From positions 13,685-77,684 of the forward strand of contig JAAVEA010000007.1 of assembly GCA_014801535.1 (NCBI GenBank): DNA of 64,000 nucleotides, in the 5' to 3' direction. This DNA comes from Bacteroides sp. Its GTDB lineage: Bacteria > Bacteroidota > Bacteroidia > Bacteroidales > Muribaculaceae. Positions 44,062 to 52,836 of this stretch are shown one piece after another (the first letter of the stretch is position 1; every line of letters starts with the position of its first letter). The notes under the pieces are model-generated. The model made no database searches. It was not told the DNA's origin and saw nothing but the letters and a program-made list of their open reading frames with translations. The translations under genes were made by a program, and so were the position numbers.

Positions 44062-44384
44062 AATTATAACTTTTAATTATTATTTTCAATGTCAATTTCG
44101 ATTTGCGAAATTATACATATTTAACATTCAAAACTTTTTCTTTGTTTTGGAAACAATCGCTTTTTTTCCAAACTTTTTTCATGAATTGTTTCAATATCCT
44201 AAAAATCAAGCGATTTATAATGATATTTTTTCACTATTTTTTATTCTTTTTTACACTGTCTTTGTGGAATCGACAATTTTTTGACTATATCCGGGGGCTA
44301 AAAGTTTAATCCGCGCATTTTAACTTTCCACATATTTTAACTAATTTTGGAATGTCAAACATGCAACCCGGATGTTTCAGGTGG
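44062..44384 (-). promoter_or_regulatory. long A/T-rich leader of the OmpA-family gene
   Basis: About 310 bases lie between the inferred transcription start and the ATG, almost all A/T with T-runs. The pair TTTGGAAA/TTTCCAAA (44146-44153 with 44165-44172) could form a hairpin. No coding sequence is supported here. Such leaders can control stability or be targets of small RNAs (inference). Confidence 0.4.
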
Positions 44385-44415
44385 CAAAATTAACATATTT
44401 TTTATAATTTTCAAA
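44385..44415 (-). promoter_or_regulatory. promoter of the OmpA-family gene
   Basis: TTTG (44415-44412), 19 bases, TAATTTTG (44392-44385) followed by C: full consensus on the minus strand. Confidence 0.62.
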
Positions 44416-44496
44416 AAAAACATCCAATATTAGCGTCATATTTCCGACGTTACCTACTGATTTTGACCTGAAATATACCGTATCCCTACATTTCTG

Positions 44497-45387
44497 ATGG
44501 CAAGAAAAAAAACTAAAATAAGAATACGATTGGAAAATGAATCCAATCTTTCCACTATAGCCGACACAAGAATATCGAGGTGGGCTATCGCGGGAGTAGT
44601 TCTTATTTGCATACTGACTTCTGTCTTCGCAGGGTGTGTTGTGGTTCTACTCACTCCTCTTCATACCCTTCTTCCCGGATATCTTAAAGAGAATCAGAGA
44701 TCAGCTACTGAAGAAAATCTTATGCGGCTCGATTCTCTCAGAAATGAATATGAGATCAACAGACGGTATATTGATAATTTTCTAAATATAACCGATAGCG
44801 ACCGACTTCCTATTGATTCAACCTCTCTTAACAACAACACGGTTGCCTCAAGCAACGATACCCTTATGCTGCCATCTGAAAGGGAGCGCAGATTTGTGGC
44901 AAGGATGGAGGAGCAGGAAAAATTCAATATCTCAGTGCTCGCCCCTCTGGCTGCCGACGGAATGGTTTTCTCGGCGGTCTCCGATACCGGCATCTTTTCC
45001 TCTGCATCAAAAGATTCCGAAACAGGTGAAATTCTTCTACCCGCCGACGCTTCCATCCTCAGCATAGCCGGGGGAACGGTTCTCGCCGCTTTCTTCTCAA
45101 GGGCAGAAAACGGATATGTGCTGGTGATTCAGCACCACAGAGGATTTGCATCAAGATATTCCCACCTCGGCAAGCCACTTGCAGCGATGGGCGATGACGT
45201 GGAAGCCGGTCAGATCATAGCGGATCTACCTGACCCGGACAAGGCCGGTAAAAGGTATATAAATATAAGGATGTGGCACAACGGCCTCCCTGTGGTGCCG
45301 TATAAATTCATTAATGAACGCCAATCTGGAAACTTTAAGGAAATGGCCGGGATTGAAAATTCCTTTGAGGCTCCTCGCGGCAAATGA
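44497..45387 (+). CDS. membrane-anchored degenerate M23 (LytM) protein
   Basis: 296 residues: a basic N-terminus, one transmembrane helix ('WAIAGVVLICILTSVFAGCVVVLL', about 30-53), a short coiled region and a LytM/M23 domain (about 170-280; 'SILSIAGGTVLAAFFSRAENGYVLVIQHHRGFASRYSHL'). Active M23 enzymes need HxxxD and HxH zinc motifs. The first lacks a recognisable His/Asp and the HxH position reads 'YINIRMW', so it is probably inactive, as in EnvC- or NlpD-type amidase activators. Its stop overlaps the dxr start (ATGA). Confidence 0.82.
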   Translation: MARKKTKIRIRLENESNLSTIADTRISRWAIAGVVLICILTSVFAGCVVVLLTPLHTLLPGYLKENQRSATEENLMRLDSLRNEYEINRRYIDNFLNITDSDRLPIDSTSLNNNTVASSNDTLMLPSERERRFVARMEEQEKFNISVLAPLAADGMVFSAVSDTGIFSSASKDSETGEILLPADASILSIAGGTVLAAFFSRAENGYVLVIQHHRGFASRYSHLGKPLAAMGDDVEAGQIIADLPDPDKAGKRYINIRMWHNGLPVVPYKFINERQSGNFKEMAGIENSFEAPRGK

Positions 45388-46580
45388 TTATAATTATGTC
45401 TGAAATGAAAAACGAGACCATAACCAATATTGCGATTTTGGGGAGTACCGGCAGCATCGGCACTCAGACCCTCGATATAATTTCTGAAAATCCGGACCGT
45501 TTTCATGCCTCCGTGCTTACAGCGGGACATAACTGGCAGCTTCTCGCTCAACAAGCCCGCAGGTTTTTACCTTCAACCGTAGTCATTGCCGACAAAACTG
45601 CTTACGAGCCTTTGAAGGAGGCGTTAGCAGACCTCCCTATTCACGTCGAGGCCGGAGCAGAGGCTATAGCGGAGGCAGCCGCTCTTCCTGAAATCCACAC
45701 GGTGGTAACGGCAATGGTCGGATATAGCGGACTGATTCCGACAATCAAGGCAATTGAGGCCGGTAAGAGGATTGCGCTTGCCAATAAGGAGACATTGGTA
45801 GTGGCCGGAGAAGTGATTACACGTCTCGTGGCCAAGCATCAGGCAGAGATAGTGCCTGTCGATAGTGAACATTCAGCCATATTCCAGTGCCTCATGGGAG
45901 AAAACAGGAATCAGGCCACCAAAATCATTCTTACTGCATCGGGAGGACCGTTCAGAACCAAAACAGTGAAGCAACTTGAAAACGTTACCGTGGCAGATGC
46001 CTTGAATCATCCTAACTGGTCGATGGGTGCAAAGGTAACCGTTGATTCAGCTTCCATGATGAACAAGGGGTTTGAGATGATTGAGGCCAAATGGCTTTTC
46101 GGTTTCGAACCTTCGGAAATCGAAGTAGTGGTGCATCCTCAATCTATCGTGCATTCAATGGTAGAGTTTATCGATGGCTCAATCAAGGCTCAACTCGGAA
46201 CTCCCGATATGAGGATACCCATTTCTCTGGCATTAGGTTATCCCGACAGGATTAATTCTCCACGCCAACCGCTTTCATTGAGTCAATATGCCAATCTCAC
46301 TTTTGAAAAGCCCGACTACGATAAGTTCCCGCTTCTCCGGCTCGCATTCGAGGCTATAAACGAAGGTGGAAACATGCCGTGTATATTAAATGCCGCCAAC
46401 GAGAAGGCGGTAGCGGCTTTTCTTGCCGGAAAAATAAGATTTATTGATATGCCCCGTTTTGTAGAAGATGTGATGGAGTCAACCCCGTTTATAGGTCATG
46501 TCAATCTTAACGAACTGGTGGCCTCAAATACAATGGCTCTCAGCGTGTCAGAAGAAAAAATACAGAAATATATAATATAA
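45384..46580 (+). CDS. dxr: 1-deoxy-D-xylulose 5-phosphate reductoisomerase
   Basis: Second step of the MEP isoprenoid pathway (DXP to MEP, using NADPH). 'ILGSTGSIGTQTL' binds NADPH; 'ALANKETLV', 'VDSEHSAIFQC' and 'DSASMMNKGFEMIEAKWLF' form the active site. It is 398 residues from ATG 45384, favoured by the 4-base overlap with the preceding gene; ATG 45396 or 45405 are alternatives with only a few residues' difference. Confidence 0.96.
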   Translation: MIIIMSEMKNETITNIAILGSTGSIGTQTLDIISENPDRFHASVLTAGHNWQLLAQQARRFLPSTVVIADKTAYEPLKEALADLPIHVEAGAEAIAEAAALPEIHTVVTAMVGYSGLIPTIKAIEAGKRIALANKETLVVAGEVITRLVAKHQAEIVPVDSEHSAIFQCLMGENRNQATKIILTASGGPFRTKTVKQLENVTVADALNHPNWSMGAKVTVDSASMMNKGFEMIEAKWLFGFEPSEIEVVVHPQSIVHSMVEFIDGSIKAQLGTPDMRIPISLALGYPDRINSPRQPLSLSQYANLTFEKPDYDKFPLLRLAFEAINEGGNMPCILNAANEKAVAAFLAGKIRFIDMPRFVEDVMESTPFIGHVNLNELVASNTMALSVSEEKIQKYII

Positions 46581-46605
46581 GGATAATAATTATAATAGAT
46601 ATAAC

Positions 46606-48063
46606 GTGGAAACTTTCTTAATAAAAGCTGCGCAGCTTATATTGGCTTTCGCCATTCTTGTAATCATCCATGAGTTCGGTCATTTTCTTTTTGCCCGCAT
46701 CTTCGGAGTGAAAGTAGAAAAATTCTATATATTTTTCGATCCCTGGAAAGAGATTTTCAAATGGAAGCCTAAAAAATATTTCGGTTTCTTCGGCAAGACA
46801 AAAAGTCTGGAGAAAAAAGAGGATATCAAGGACGAATCTAAAGCCACGTCGGCAACTGAAAACAATAAAAAGTCTTCGTTTTGGGGAGATACCGAATATG
46901 GAATCGGATGGCTGCCCTTGGGAGGATATTGCAAGATCGCCGGCATGATCGACGAATCAATGGATACCGACCAGCTCAAACAAGAGCCTCAGAAATGGGA
47001 GTTCCGCTCAAAACCGGCTTGGCAACGTCTCCTTATAATGATTGCGGGAGTTCTCTTCAATTTCCTTTTGGCTATACTTATATATGCAGGGATAGTCTAT
47101 GCCACCGGGGAGAAATACGTTCCTCTCAGGGAGGCTAAAATGGGTATGGAATTCTCGGGGGAAGCCCGTAAAATAGGATTTCATAACGGCGATATTCCCA
47201 TAATGGCCGATGGCAAGCAGCTTGATAAACCGGCGGAAGCTTTTATGGAGATGATGCAGGCTAAGAATGTGACGGTACTTCGCGACGGCAAAGAGGTGAA
47301 TATAGCAATACCTGAAAAGTTTATTTTCACCATGGAGCAGGAAGCCAAGAGCGACACGGCAGCAATAGCCTTCTTCACTTATCGTTTCCCGGCACGTGTA
47401 AGTCAGGTTGTGATGGGTGAAGGCGCAGCCAAAGCCGGCATACTTGAAGGGGATCAATTCATAGGTGTCGACACCATTGCCACCCCCACCCTACTCTCGT
47501 TCCAATCAGCTCTGAAAGGGAGAGATAATCAAAAAGTCGATGTAACAGTAATAAGAAAAAATAATGAAAAGACCGATACGCTCACTCTTCCGGTGCAACT
47601 TTCCGGAGCATCAAAGATGGGTATCGGTCTGGAGGTTGACCCATCGGCTTTCTTCAATGCCAAAGAGATACATTATTCGTTGCTGCAGTCTGTTCCGCGC
47701 GGTATAGAGATGGGTACGGATAAACTCACCGCGTATGCCAAATCAATGAAAATGGTATTCACGAAAGAGGGAGCAAATTCAATAGGAGGATTCGGTTCGT
47801 TAGGTGCGATTTTCCCGGAAAAATGGAATTGGATTGCTTTTTGGAATATCGCCGCATTCCTGTCGGTCGCGCTTGCCTTTATGAATATCCTCCCTATCCC
47901 TGCTCTCGACGGGGGACATGTGCTCTTCCTTTTATATGAAGTAGTGACCGGTAGGAAACCAAGCGATAAATTCCTTGAATACGCTCAGATAACAGGAATG
48001 GTCATACTGATCCTGCTTCTTGTCTATGCCAACGGAATGGATATCGTGAGACTGTTTAAATGA
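46606..48063 (+). CDS. rseP: RseP-like site-2 protease (RIP metalloprotease)
   Basis: Intramembrane zinc protease that cuts anti-sigma factors or signal-peptide remnants. GTG start, 485 residues. H22-E23-H26 ('IIHEFGHFLF') and the distal 'NILPIPALDGGHVLF' form the active site. Two PDZ domains lie between (about 190-340). A charged insert of about 45 residues after the first helix ('KKYFGFFGKTKSLEKKEDI') is common in Bacteroidota copies. dxr followed by rseP is a conserved arrangement in this phylum. Confidence 0.94.
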   Translation: METFLIKAAQLILAFAILVIIHEFGHFLFARIFGVKVEKFYIFFDPWKEIFKWKPKKYFGFFGKTKSLEKKEDIKDESKATSATENNKKSSFWGDTEYGIGWLPLGGYCKIAGMIDESMDTDQLKQEPQKWEFRSKPAWQRLLIMIAGVLFNFLLAILIYAGIVYATGEKYVPLREAKMGMEFSGEARKIGFHNGDIPIMADGKQLDKPAEAFMEMMQAKNVTVLRDGKEVNIAIPEKFIFTMEQEAKSDTAAIAFFTYRFPARVSQVVMGEGAAKAGILEGDQFIGVDTIATPTLLSFQSALKGRDNQKVDVTVIRKNNEKTDTLTLPVQLSGASKMGIGLEVDPSAFFNAKEIHYSLLQSVPRGIEMGTDKLTAYAKSMKMVFTKEGANSIGGFGSLGAIFPEKWNWIAFWNIAAFLSVALAFMNILPIPALDGGHVLFLLYEVVTGRKPSDKFLEYAQITGMVILILLLVYANGMDIVRLFK

Positions 48064-48084
48064 GTTCATTTATAGATTTTAATC

Positions 48085-49269
48085 ATGAGTAATAAAATCA
48101 TAAAATTAAAACCGGGCAAGGAGGAATCACTTCTCCGTCATCATCCATGGGTGTTTTCGGGAGCGATAGCCTCAATGCCATCAGATATTGAGGAAGGAGA
48201 GGAAGTGACGGTTACTGACAATAAAGGAAATGTGCTCGGTGTAGGTCACTATCAGATCGGATCTATCACCGTGCGTATTCTTGAATTCGGCAAGGATAGT
48301 CTTTCTGACGACTTCTTTGAACGCCGGCTTCGAAGTGCTTTCGCATTACGCCAGACCTTAGGACTGATAAGACCCGACAACAATTGCTTCCGCCTTGTGC
48401 ATGGCGAAGGGGATTTTCTACCCGGATTAGTGGTGGATATATACGGCGATACGGCTGTGGTGCAGGCTCATTCTCCGGGAATGCATTTCGCAAGGAGAAA
48501 AGTGGCTGATGCACTTACCTTAATTCCTGAGGCAAGAATCAGAAACGTATATTATAAATCCGAGACAACTCTACCCTATAAGGCTCACCTTGATCCCGAG
48601 AATGAGTATCTTATCGGCAGCTACGACGGTAATATTGCCATTGAGAACGGACTTCAATTCAATATCGACTGGCTGAAGGGACAGAAAACAGGATTCTTTG
48701 TGGACCAAAGGGAGAACAGGGCTTTACTCGAAAAATTTTCAAAAGGACGTAAAGTTCTCAACATGTTCTGCTACACCGGAGGATTCTCAGTCTACGCAAT
48801 GCGCGGCGGGGCTCTCTCCGTTGATTCAGTGGATTCCTCTTCTAAAGCAGTGGCATTGACCGATGCAAATATTGACCTGAATTTCCCCGGCGATCCGAGA
48901 CATCACACCCATGATACCGATGCATTCAAGTTTCTGACTGATATGAAGAAAGATGAATATGATCTGATTATTCTTGATCCGCCGGCCTTTGCAAAACACC
49001 GGTCGGCCATAAAAAACGGATTGATCGGCTATCGGAAACTTAACGGAAAAGCCTTCGACAAAATAAAATCGGGAGGAATTCTCTTCACGTTCTCTTGTTC
49101 TCAGGCAATCACTAAAGAGATGTTCCGTCTGGCAGTATTCAGCGCGGCTGCGAAATCGGGAAGAAAAGTAAGAATACTTCATCAGCTCTCTCAACCGGCG
49201 GATCATCCTGTAGACATCTCTCATCCGGAAGGGGAATATCTGAAAGGACTTGTCCTATATGTGGAATAA
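48085..49269 (+). CDS. RlmI-like 23S rRNA cytosine methyltransferase
   Basis: 394 residues: an N-terminal PUA domain ('HHPWVFSGAI', 'GVGHYQIGSITVRIL'), an EEHEE linker and a Rossmann methyltransferase with 'KTGFFVDQRENRALL', 'VLNMFCYTGGFSVYAMRGGA' (SAM loop) and 'LIILDPPAFAKHR'. E. coli RlmI makes m5C1962 in 23S rRNA; the catalytic 'TFSCSQA' Cys is present near residue 336. It is 21 bases after rseP. Confidence 0.9.
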   Translation: MSNKIIKLKPGKEESLLRHHPWVFSGAIASMPSDIEEGEEVTVTDNKGNVLGVGHYQIGSITVRILEFGKDSLSDDFFERRLRSAFALRQTLGLIRPDNNCFRLVHGEGDFLPGLVVDIYGDTAVVQAHSPGMHFARRKVADALTLIPEARIRNVYYKSETTLPYKAHLDPENEYLIGSYDGNIAIENGLQFNIDWLKGQKTGFFVDQRENRALLEKFSKGRKVLNMFCYTGGFSVYAMRGGALSVDSVDSSSKAVALTDANIDLNFPGDPRHHTHDTDAFKFLTDMKKDEYDLIILDPPAFAKHRSAIKNGLIGYRKLNGKAFDKIKSGGILFTFSCSQAITKEMFRLAVFSAAAKSGRKVRILHQLSQPADHPVDISHPEGEYLKGLVLYVE

Positions 49270-49284
49270 TCCTTAACACTCTTA

Positions 49285-49339
49285 TAAGTAAGCGTTCAAA
49301 ATTAATTTACATTATAGTTTAATTTTGAATACTTTACTA
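49285..49339 (+). promoter_or_regulatory. hairpin leader element before the DPP III gene
   Basis: Left arm TAAGTAAGCGTTCAAAATTAA without the first residue pairs with TTTAATTTTGAATACTTTACT across a 12-base loop, a stem of about 18 pairs with few mismatches. The arms closely resemble those of 40652-40722. The position, 15-30 bases before an ATG, is also alike. Confidence 0.55.
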
Positions 49340-49364
49340 TCCATAATAACTTTTAACCATAAAA

Positions 49365-51410
49365 ATGAAAAGACTAATCCCAACACTAATTCTCGGAACA
49401 ATGGCAACATTGAATTCAGAAGCTGTGGTAGACAAAAACTTCAACTATCATGTGGATCGTTTCGCCGACATCGAAGTGCTTCGTTATGAAGTGCCGGAAT
49501 ACGATCGCCTTACCCTTAATCAGAAAAAGATGCTCTACTACCTGTCGCAGGCAGCTCAGATGGGTCGTGACATCCTCTGGGACCAGAACGGCAAGTATAA
49601 TCTCCAGATACGTCAGTTGCTCGAAAAAATCTACACCGGTTATAACGGCGACCGCGATTCAAAAGAATTCAAGGCTTTTGAAAAATATCTGAAACAGGTT
49701 TGGTTTGGCAATGGCATTCACCACCACTACTCTACCGACAAATTCACTCCCGAGTTTTCCAGATCGTTCTTTGAAGCTGAGGTGGCAAAACTTTCCGACC
49801 AAGATCTACCCCTTGCCTCAGGTGAAACCCGCGAGATGATGTTGCAGACGCTTATTCCCGTTATCTTCGACCCGACGGTGATGGCCAAGCGGGTTAATCA
49901 GGACGGCACGCAAGATGTAGTTGCAACCTCTGCGAGCAATCTCTATGGCGACGGTGTGACACAGGCGGAAGTGGAGGCTTTCTATGCCGCTATGAAAAAT
50001 CCTAACGACGAAACACCCGTTTCGTATGGTCTCAATGCGAAGGTGGTGAAGGAAGACGGCAAGCTCAAGGAGGAGAAATATCATCTTACCGGCCTTTACG
50101 GACCCGCCATCTCAGAAATAATATATTGGCTCGACATGGCCAAGAACGTGGCTGAGAATGATGCTCAGAAAGCATATATCACAAAACTCATCGACTACTA
50201 CATCACAGGCGACCTCCGCCTTTTCGATGAATACTCAATATTATGGGCAGAGGATACAAAGTCTGACATCGATTTCGTAAATGGTTTTATCGAAAGCTAC
50301 GGAGACCCGTTGGGCATGACCGGTTCATGGGAATCTTACGTAAACTTCAAAAATACAGCCTCCTCAGAGCGCACTGAAAAAATATCAAGCAATGCGCAGT
50401 GGTTTGAAGACCGTTCACCGGTAGATCCCCGATTCCGTAAAGACAAAGTTAAAGGTGTGTCGGCCAAAGTTATCACGGCTGCGATGCTCGCCGGTGATGC
50501 TTTCCCATCTACGGCAATCGGTATCAACCTTCCCAACTCCAACTGGATCCGCGCTCAGCACGGCTCCAAATCCGTCACCCTTGAGAATATAACAGAGGCT
50601 TACGACATGGCTTCTCACGGCAACGGTTTCAACGAAGAGTTTGTAATCGACGAACCCACGAAGAAAATACTTGAAGACTATCTTTATATAACCGATATGC
50701 TTCATACAGACCTTCATGAGTGTCTCGGTCATGCTTCAGGCCGTCTGCTCCCCGGTGTGGATCAGGATGCGCTTAAGGAAAACGGTTCGGCTCTTGAGGA
50801 GGCCCGCGCCGACCTTTTCGCTCTTTATTATGTGGCAGACCCGAAACTTCTCGAACTCGGAATCCTTGACAATCCTGACGCATATCAGGCCGAATATTAC
50901 AAATATATGCTTAACGGTCTGATGACTCAGCTCAACCGTATTGAGCCGGGTAATGACATTGAGGAAGCTCACATGCGTAACCGTCAGCTTGTTGCAAAAT
51001 GGGTGCTCGAGAAAGGTCGTAAAAAAGGCAAGGGGGGCAAAGACGTGGTTGAATTGATCAAGAAAAACGGTAAAACTTTCGTAAAGATCAACGACTATCC
51101 CAAGATGCGTGAGCTTTTCGGTAATCTCCTTGCTGAAATTCAGAGAATAAAGAGTGAAGGTGACTATAAAGCCGGAAACGACCTTATACAGAAATATGCC
51201 GTAAAGGTTGATCCTAAGATTCATAAGGAGGTTCTTGATCGTTTCTCCAAACTTGATATACCGCCATACCGAGGTTTCATCAATCCGGTTTACACTCCGG
51301 TATATGATAATGCAGGAGAAATTACGGATATTACAATATCCTATCCGGAGAACTATACTCAGCAGATGCTTCGTCTTTCCCGTGATTACTCTCCTCTCAC
51401 AAAGAAATGA
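49365..51410 (+). CDS. dipeptidyl-peptidase III (M49)
   Basis: Zinc exopeptidase that removes dipeptides from oligopeptide N-termini. 681 residues. The HExxGH zinc motif reads H451-E-C-L-G-H456 ('HECLGHASG'), and the second zinc motif is E478-E479 ('EEARADLF'). The family norms are HELLGH and EECRAE, so Cys has moved from one motif to the other. A short hydrophobic N-terminus ('LIPTLILGTMATLNSEA') looks like a signal peptide, suggesting the periplasm, in contrast to cytosolic DPP III of eukaryotes. It would provide peptide processing in a genome with secreted C10 proteases. Confidence 0.92.
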   Translation: MKRLIPTLILGTMATLNSEAVVDKNFNYHVDRFADIEVLRYEVPEYDRLTLNQKKMLYYLSQAAQMGRDILWDQNGKYNLQIRQLLEKIYTGYNGDRDSKEFKAFEKYLKQVWFGNGIHHHYSTDKFTPEFSRSFFEAEVAKLSDQDLPLASGETREMMLQTLIPVIFDPTVMAKRVNQDGTQDVVATSASNLYGDGVTQAEVEAFYAAMKNPNDETPVSYGLNAKVVKEDGKLKEEKYHLTGLYGPAISEIIYWLDMAKNVAENDAQKAYITKLIDYYITGDLRLFDEYSILWAEDTKSDIDFVNGFIESYGDPLGMTGSWESYVNFKNTASSERTEKISSNAQWFEDRSPVDPRFRKDKVKGVSAKVITAAMLAGDAFPSTAIGINLPNSNWIRAQHGSKSVTLENITEAYDMASHGNGFNEEFVIDEPTKKILEDYLYITDMLHTDLHECLGHASGRLLPGVDQDALKENGSALEEARADLFALYYVADPKLLELGILDNPDAYQAEYYKYMLNGLMTQLNRIEPGNDIEEAHMRNRQLVAKWVLEKGRKKGKGGKDVVELIKKNGKTFVKINDYPKMRELFGNLLAEIQRIKSEGDYKAGNDLIQKYAVKVDPKIHKEVLDRFSKLDIPPYRGFINPVYTPVYDNAGEITDITISYPENYTQQMLRLSRDYSPLTKK

Positions 51411-51823
51411 ACGGCACGATCAAACAGATAAAACAGACTTTTTTCGCTTTCCGCAACGGCATCCTCGCTGATGCCTTGCGGAAGCAGACACCCTACGAGA
51501 TCGTTTTCGGACTTCAGGTTCCTCAGATAGCTGAAATAGCACGCTCATTGAAACCGTCGATGGAACTCGCCGATGCTCTCTGGCATGATTCCAAGGTGAG
51601 AGAATCGCGTCTTTTAGCCACATATCTTTACCCCATTGAAGAAGTAGATCTGGAAAAAGCAATTAAGCTTGCTTCTGAGATCAACACAGTGGAAGAAGCC
51701 GATATGCTGGCTTTCAGATTATTAAAGCGGCTCCCCTTTGCAACATCTCTCTTGAATGCAATGGAAAGCCGTGATGATATCTCAGATTATATGAAGAAAA
51801 CGCTTAGGAATCACTTGAGCTGA
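51407..51823 (+). CDS. small AlkD-like (HEAT-repeat) DNA alkylation repair family protein
   Basis: 138 residues, helical, with AlkD-type HEAT repeats ('LRKQTPYEIVFGLQVPQIAEIAR', 'ALWHDSKVRESRLLATYL'). It is much shorter than AlkD (about 220 residues) and seems to keep only the N-terminal repeats, so glycosylase activity is doubtful. Translationally coupled to the DPP III gene (ATGA). Its 3' end overlaps the convergent lipoprotein gene by 13 bases. Confidence 0.75.
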   Translation: MNGTIKQIKQTFFAFRNGILADALRKQTPYEIVFGLQVPQIAEIARSLKPSMELADALWHDSKVRESRLLATYLYPIEEVDLEKAIKLASEINTVEEADMLAFRLLKRLPFATSLLNAMESRDDISDYMKKTLRNHLS

Positions 51824-52530
51824 CCTTCATCTGAAGGCGTTTCTTTCTCCCTCTCATTATATTTATAGGAGACAAGTTCTTTCCATTTGTGGAAAGTGCT
51901 TGTCTTTTCTTCTGTGTCGGTCTCTATAAACTCCCTGCTCATTGAAGCTGAGCGCATCACCCAATTCCCTTCACGGTCATATTCGTATCCGAAATAAGTT
52001 ATGTCTGCCTTTGCAGTGCCTTGCGGACCCGATTCTATTATTTCGGCCTTTAATGGGAACGAATTTTCATTTAATTCGGTGTATGTGAGTTCCCAGGAAG
52101 TGCCATCTTCATAATTCATGGAATAGGAATAGTAAATACCCTCCTCATTCTGTTTGGGATAAAGTCCCTTGAGCGAACCTGTAAAATTCCCCAGCGTATC
52201 AAACGTAAGCTCCATAGTAGGGATCGGATAGACCACCTCGGCACCATGCCGCATGGCAGAACGCTCAGCCACATCTCCCCTGATTGCAAAACTTTTTAAA
52301 TCCGCAGAAAAATAAGTTCTTACTGAATCGGGTGTCTCCGCCACGGTATCTGCAACAATTGTATCCATTTTCGGTGAATCCACTTCTCCTTTATCCTCTT
52401 TGGGCTTATGGCTACACGACACCATCGCCGCCCCCGTCAGAAGAAGAGTAAAAGCAGAGATTACTACCAATACTCCTTTTTTATTATAACATCCGGTATT
52501 TCTTATACTATTACTATGCATATCTGACAT
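51811..52530 (-). CDS. lipoprotein of unknown function
   Basis: 239 residues. A lipoprotein signal ('VLVVISAFTLLLTGAAMVSC', lipid Cys at 39) is followed by an acidic linker and a beta-rich region with RHS/YD-type phrases ('YFGYEYDREGNWVMRS'), typical of small Bacteroidales surface or periplasmic lipoproteins. No enzyme motif seen. An alternative ATG at 52521 would shorten it by three residues. Confidence 0.75.
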   Translation of the reverse strand: MSDMHSNSIRNTGCYNKKGVLVVISAFTLLLTGAAMVSCSHKPKEDKGEVDSPKMDTIVADTVAETPDSVRTYFSADLKSFAIRGDVAERSAMRHGAEVVYPIPTMELTFDTLGNFTGSLKGLYPKQNEEGIYYSYSMNYEDGTSWELTYTELNENSFPLKAEIIESGPQGTAKADITYFGYEYDREGNWVMRSASMSREFIETDTEEKTSTFHKWKELVSYKYNEREKETPSDEGQLK

Positions 52531-52546
52531 TTCAAAAATCCTTTCA

Positions 52547-52578
52547 CGAAATTAATAAAAATCAATCATCTTTACAAA
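52547..52578 (-). promoter_or_regulatory. promoter of the 51811-52530 lipoprotein gene
   Basis: TTTG (52578-52575), 20 bases, TAATTTCG (52554-52547), one mismatch in the -7. It would leave a leader of about 10-20 bases. Confidence 0.45.
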
Positions 52579-52689
52579 CATCTTGGGAACACGTCGAGAA
52601 GAATAGACCGAAAACAGACTGTTAACAAATGTTGTTTAAGATTAAACTCGTTAAAATAACCTCCCCCATGCCAACCATCATGTTGCATT

Positions 52690-52830
52690 GTGCGTTTAAT
52701 AGATACAAAGCAATATGGATACGACGTTTAAAGTTTCGTGAGAAAAGTTGAATGTCATTAGTTTAGTTAGATATAGTTTATAGTGGAATCGTCGACGGTC
52801 TTGCATGGAAATGCAGGACCGTCTTTTTTT
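52690..52830 (+). ncRNA. possible small RNA ending at an orphan terminator
   Basis: A strong terminator at 52794-52830 has no plus-strand gene upstream; the nearest, AlkD-like, ends at 51823 and faces a minus-strand gene. Something between about 52580 and 52790 must be transcribed rightward for it to serve. The stretch has no ORF. The 5' end given is a guess; no consensus promoter could be fixed. Known RNA families were not recognised. Confidence 0.35.
52794..52830 (+). terminator. orphan intrinsic terminator
   Basis: GACGGTC-T-TGCAT-GGAA-ATGCA-G-GACCGTC: a 12-bp stem with one internal mismatch, followed by seven T residues. Confidence 0.85.
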
Positions 52831-52836
52831 ATGCAA

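Noticed and set aside
44103-44309. 68-codon Phe-rich open frame in the OmpA leader
   Set aside because: Composition is only a by-product of T-runs; no start context or homology.
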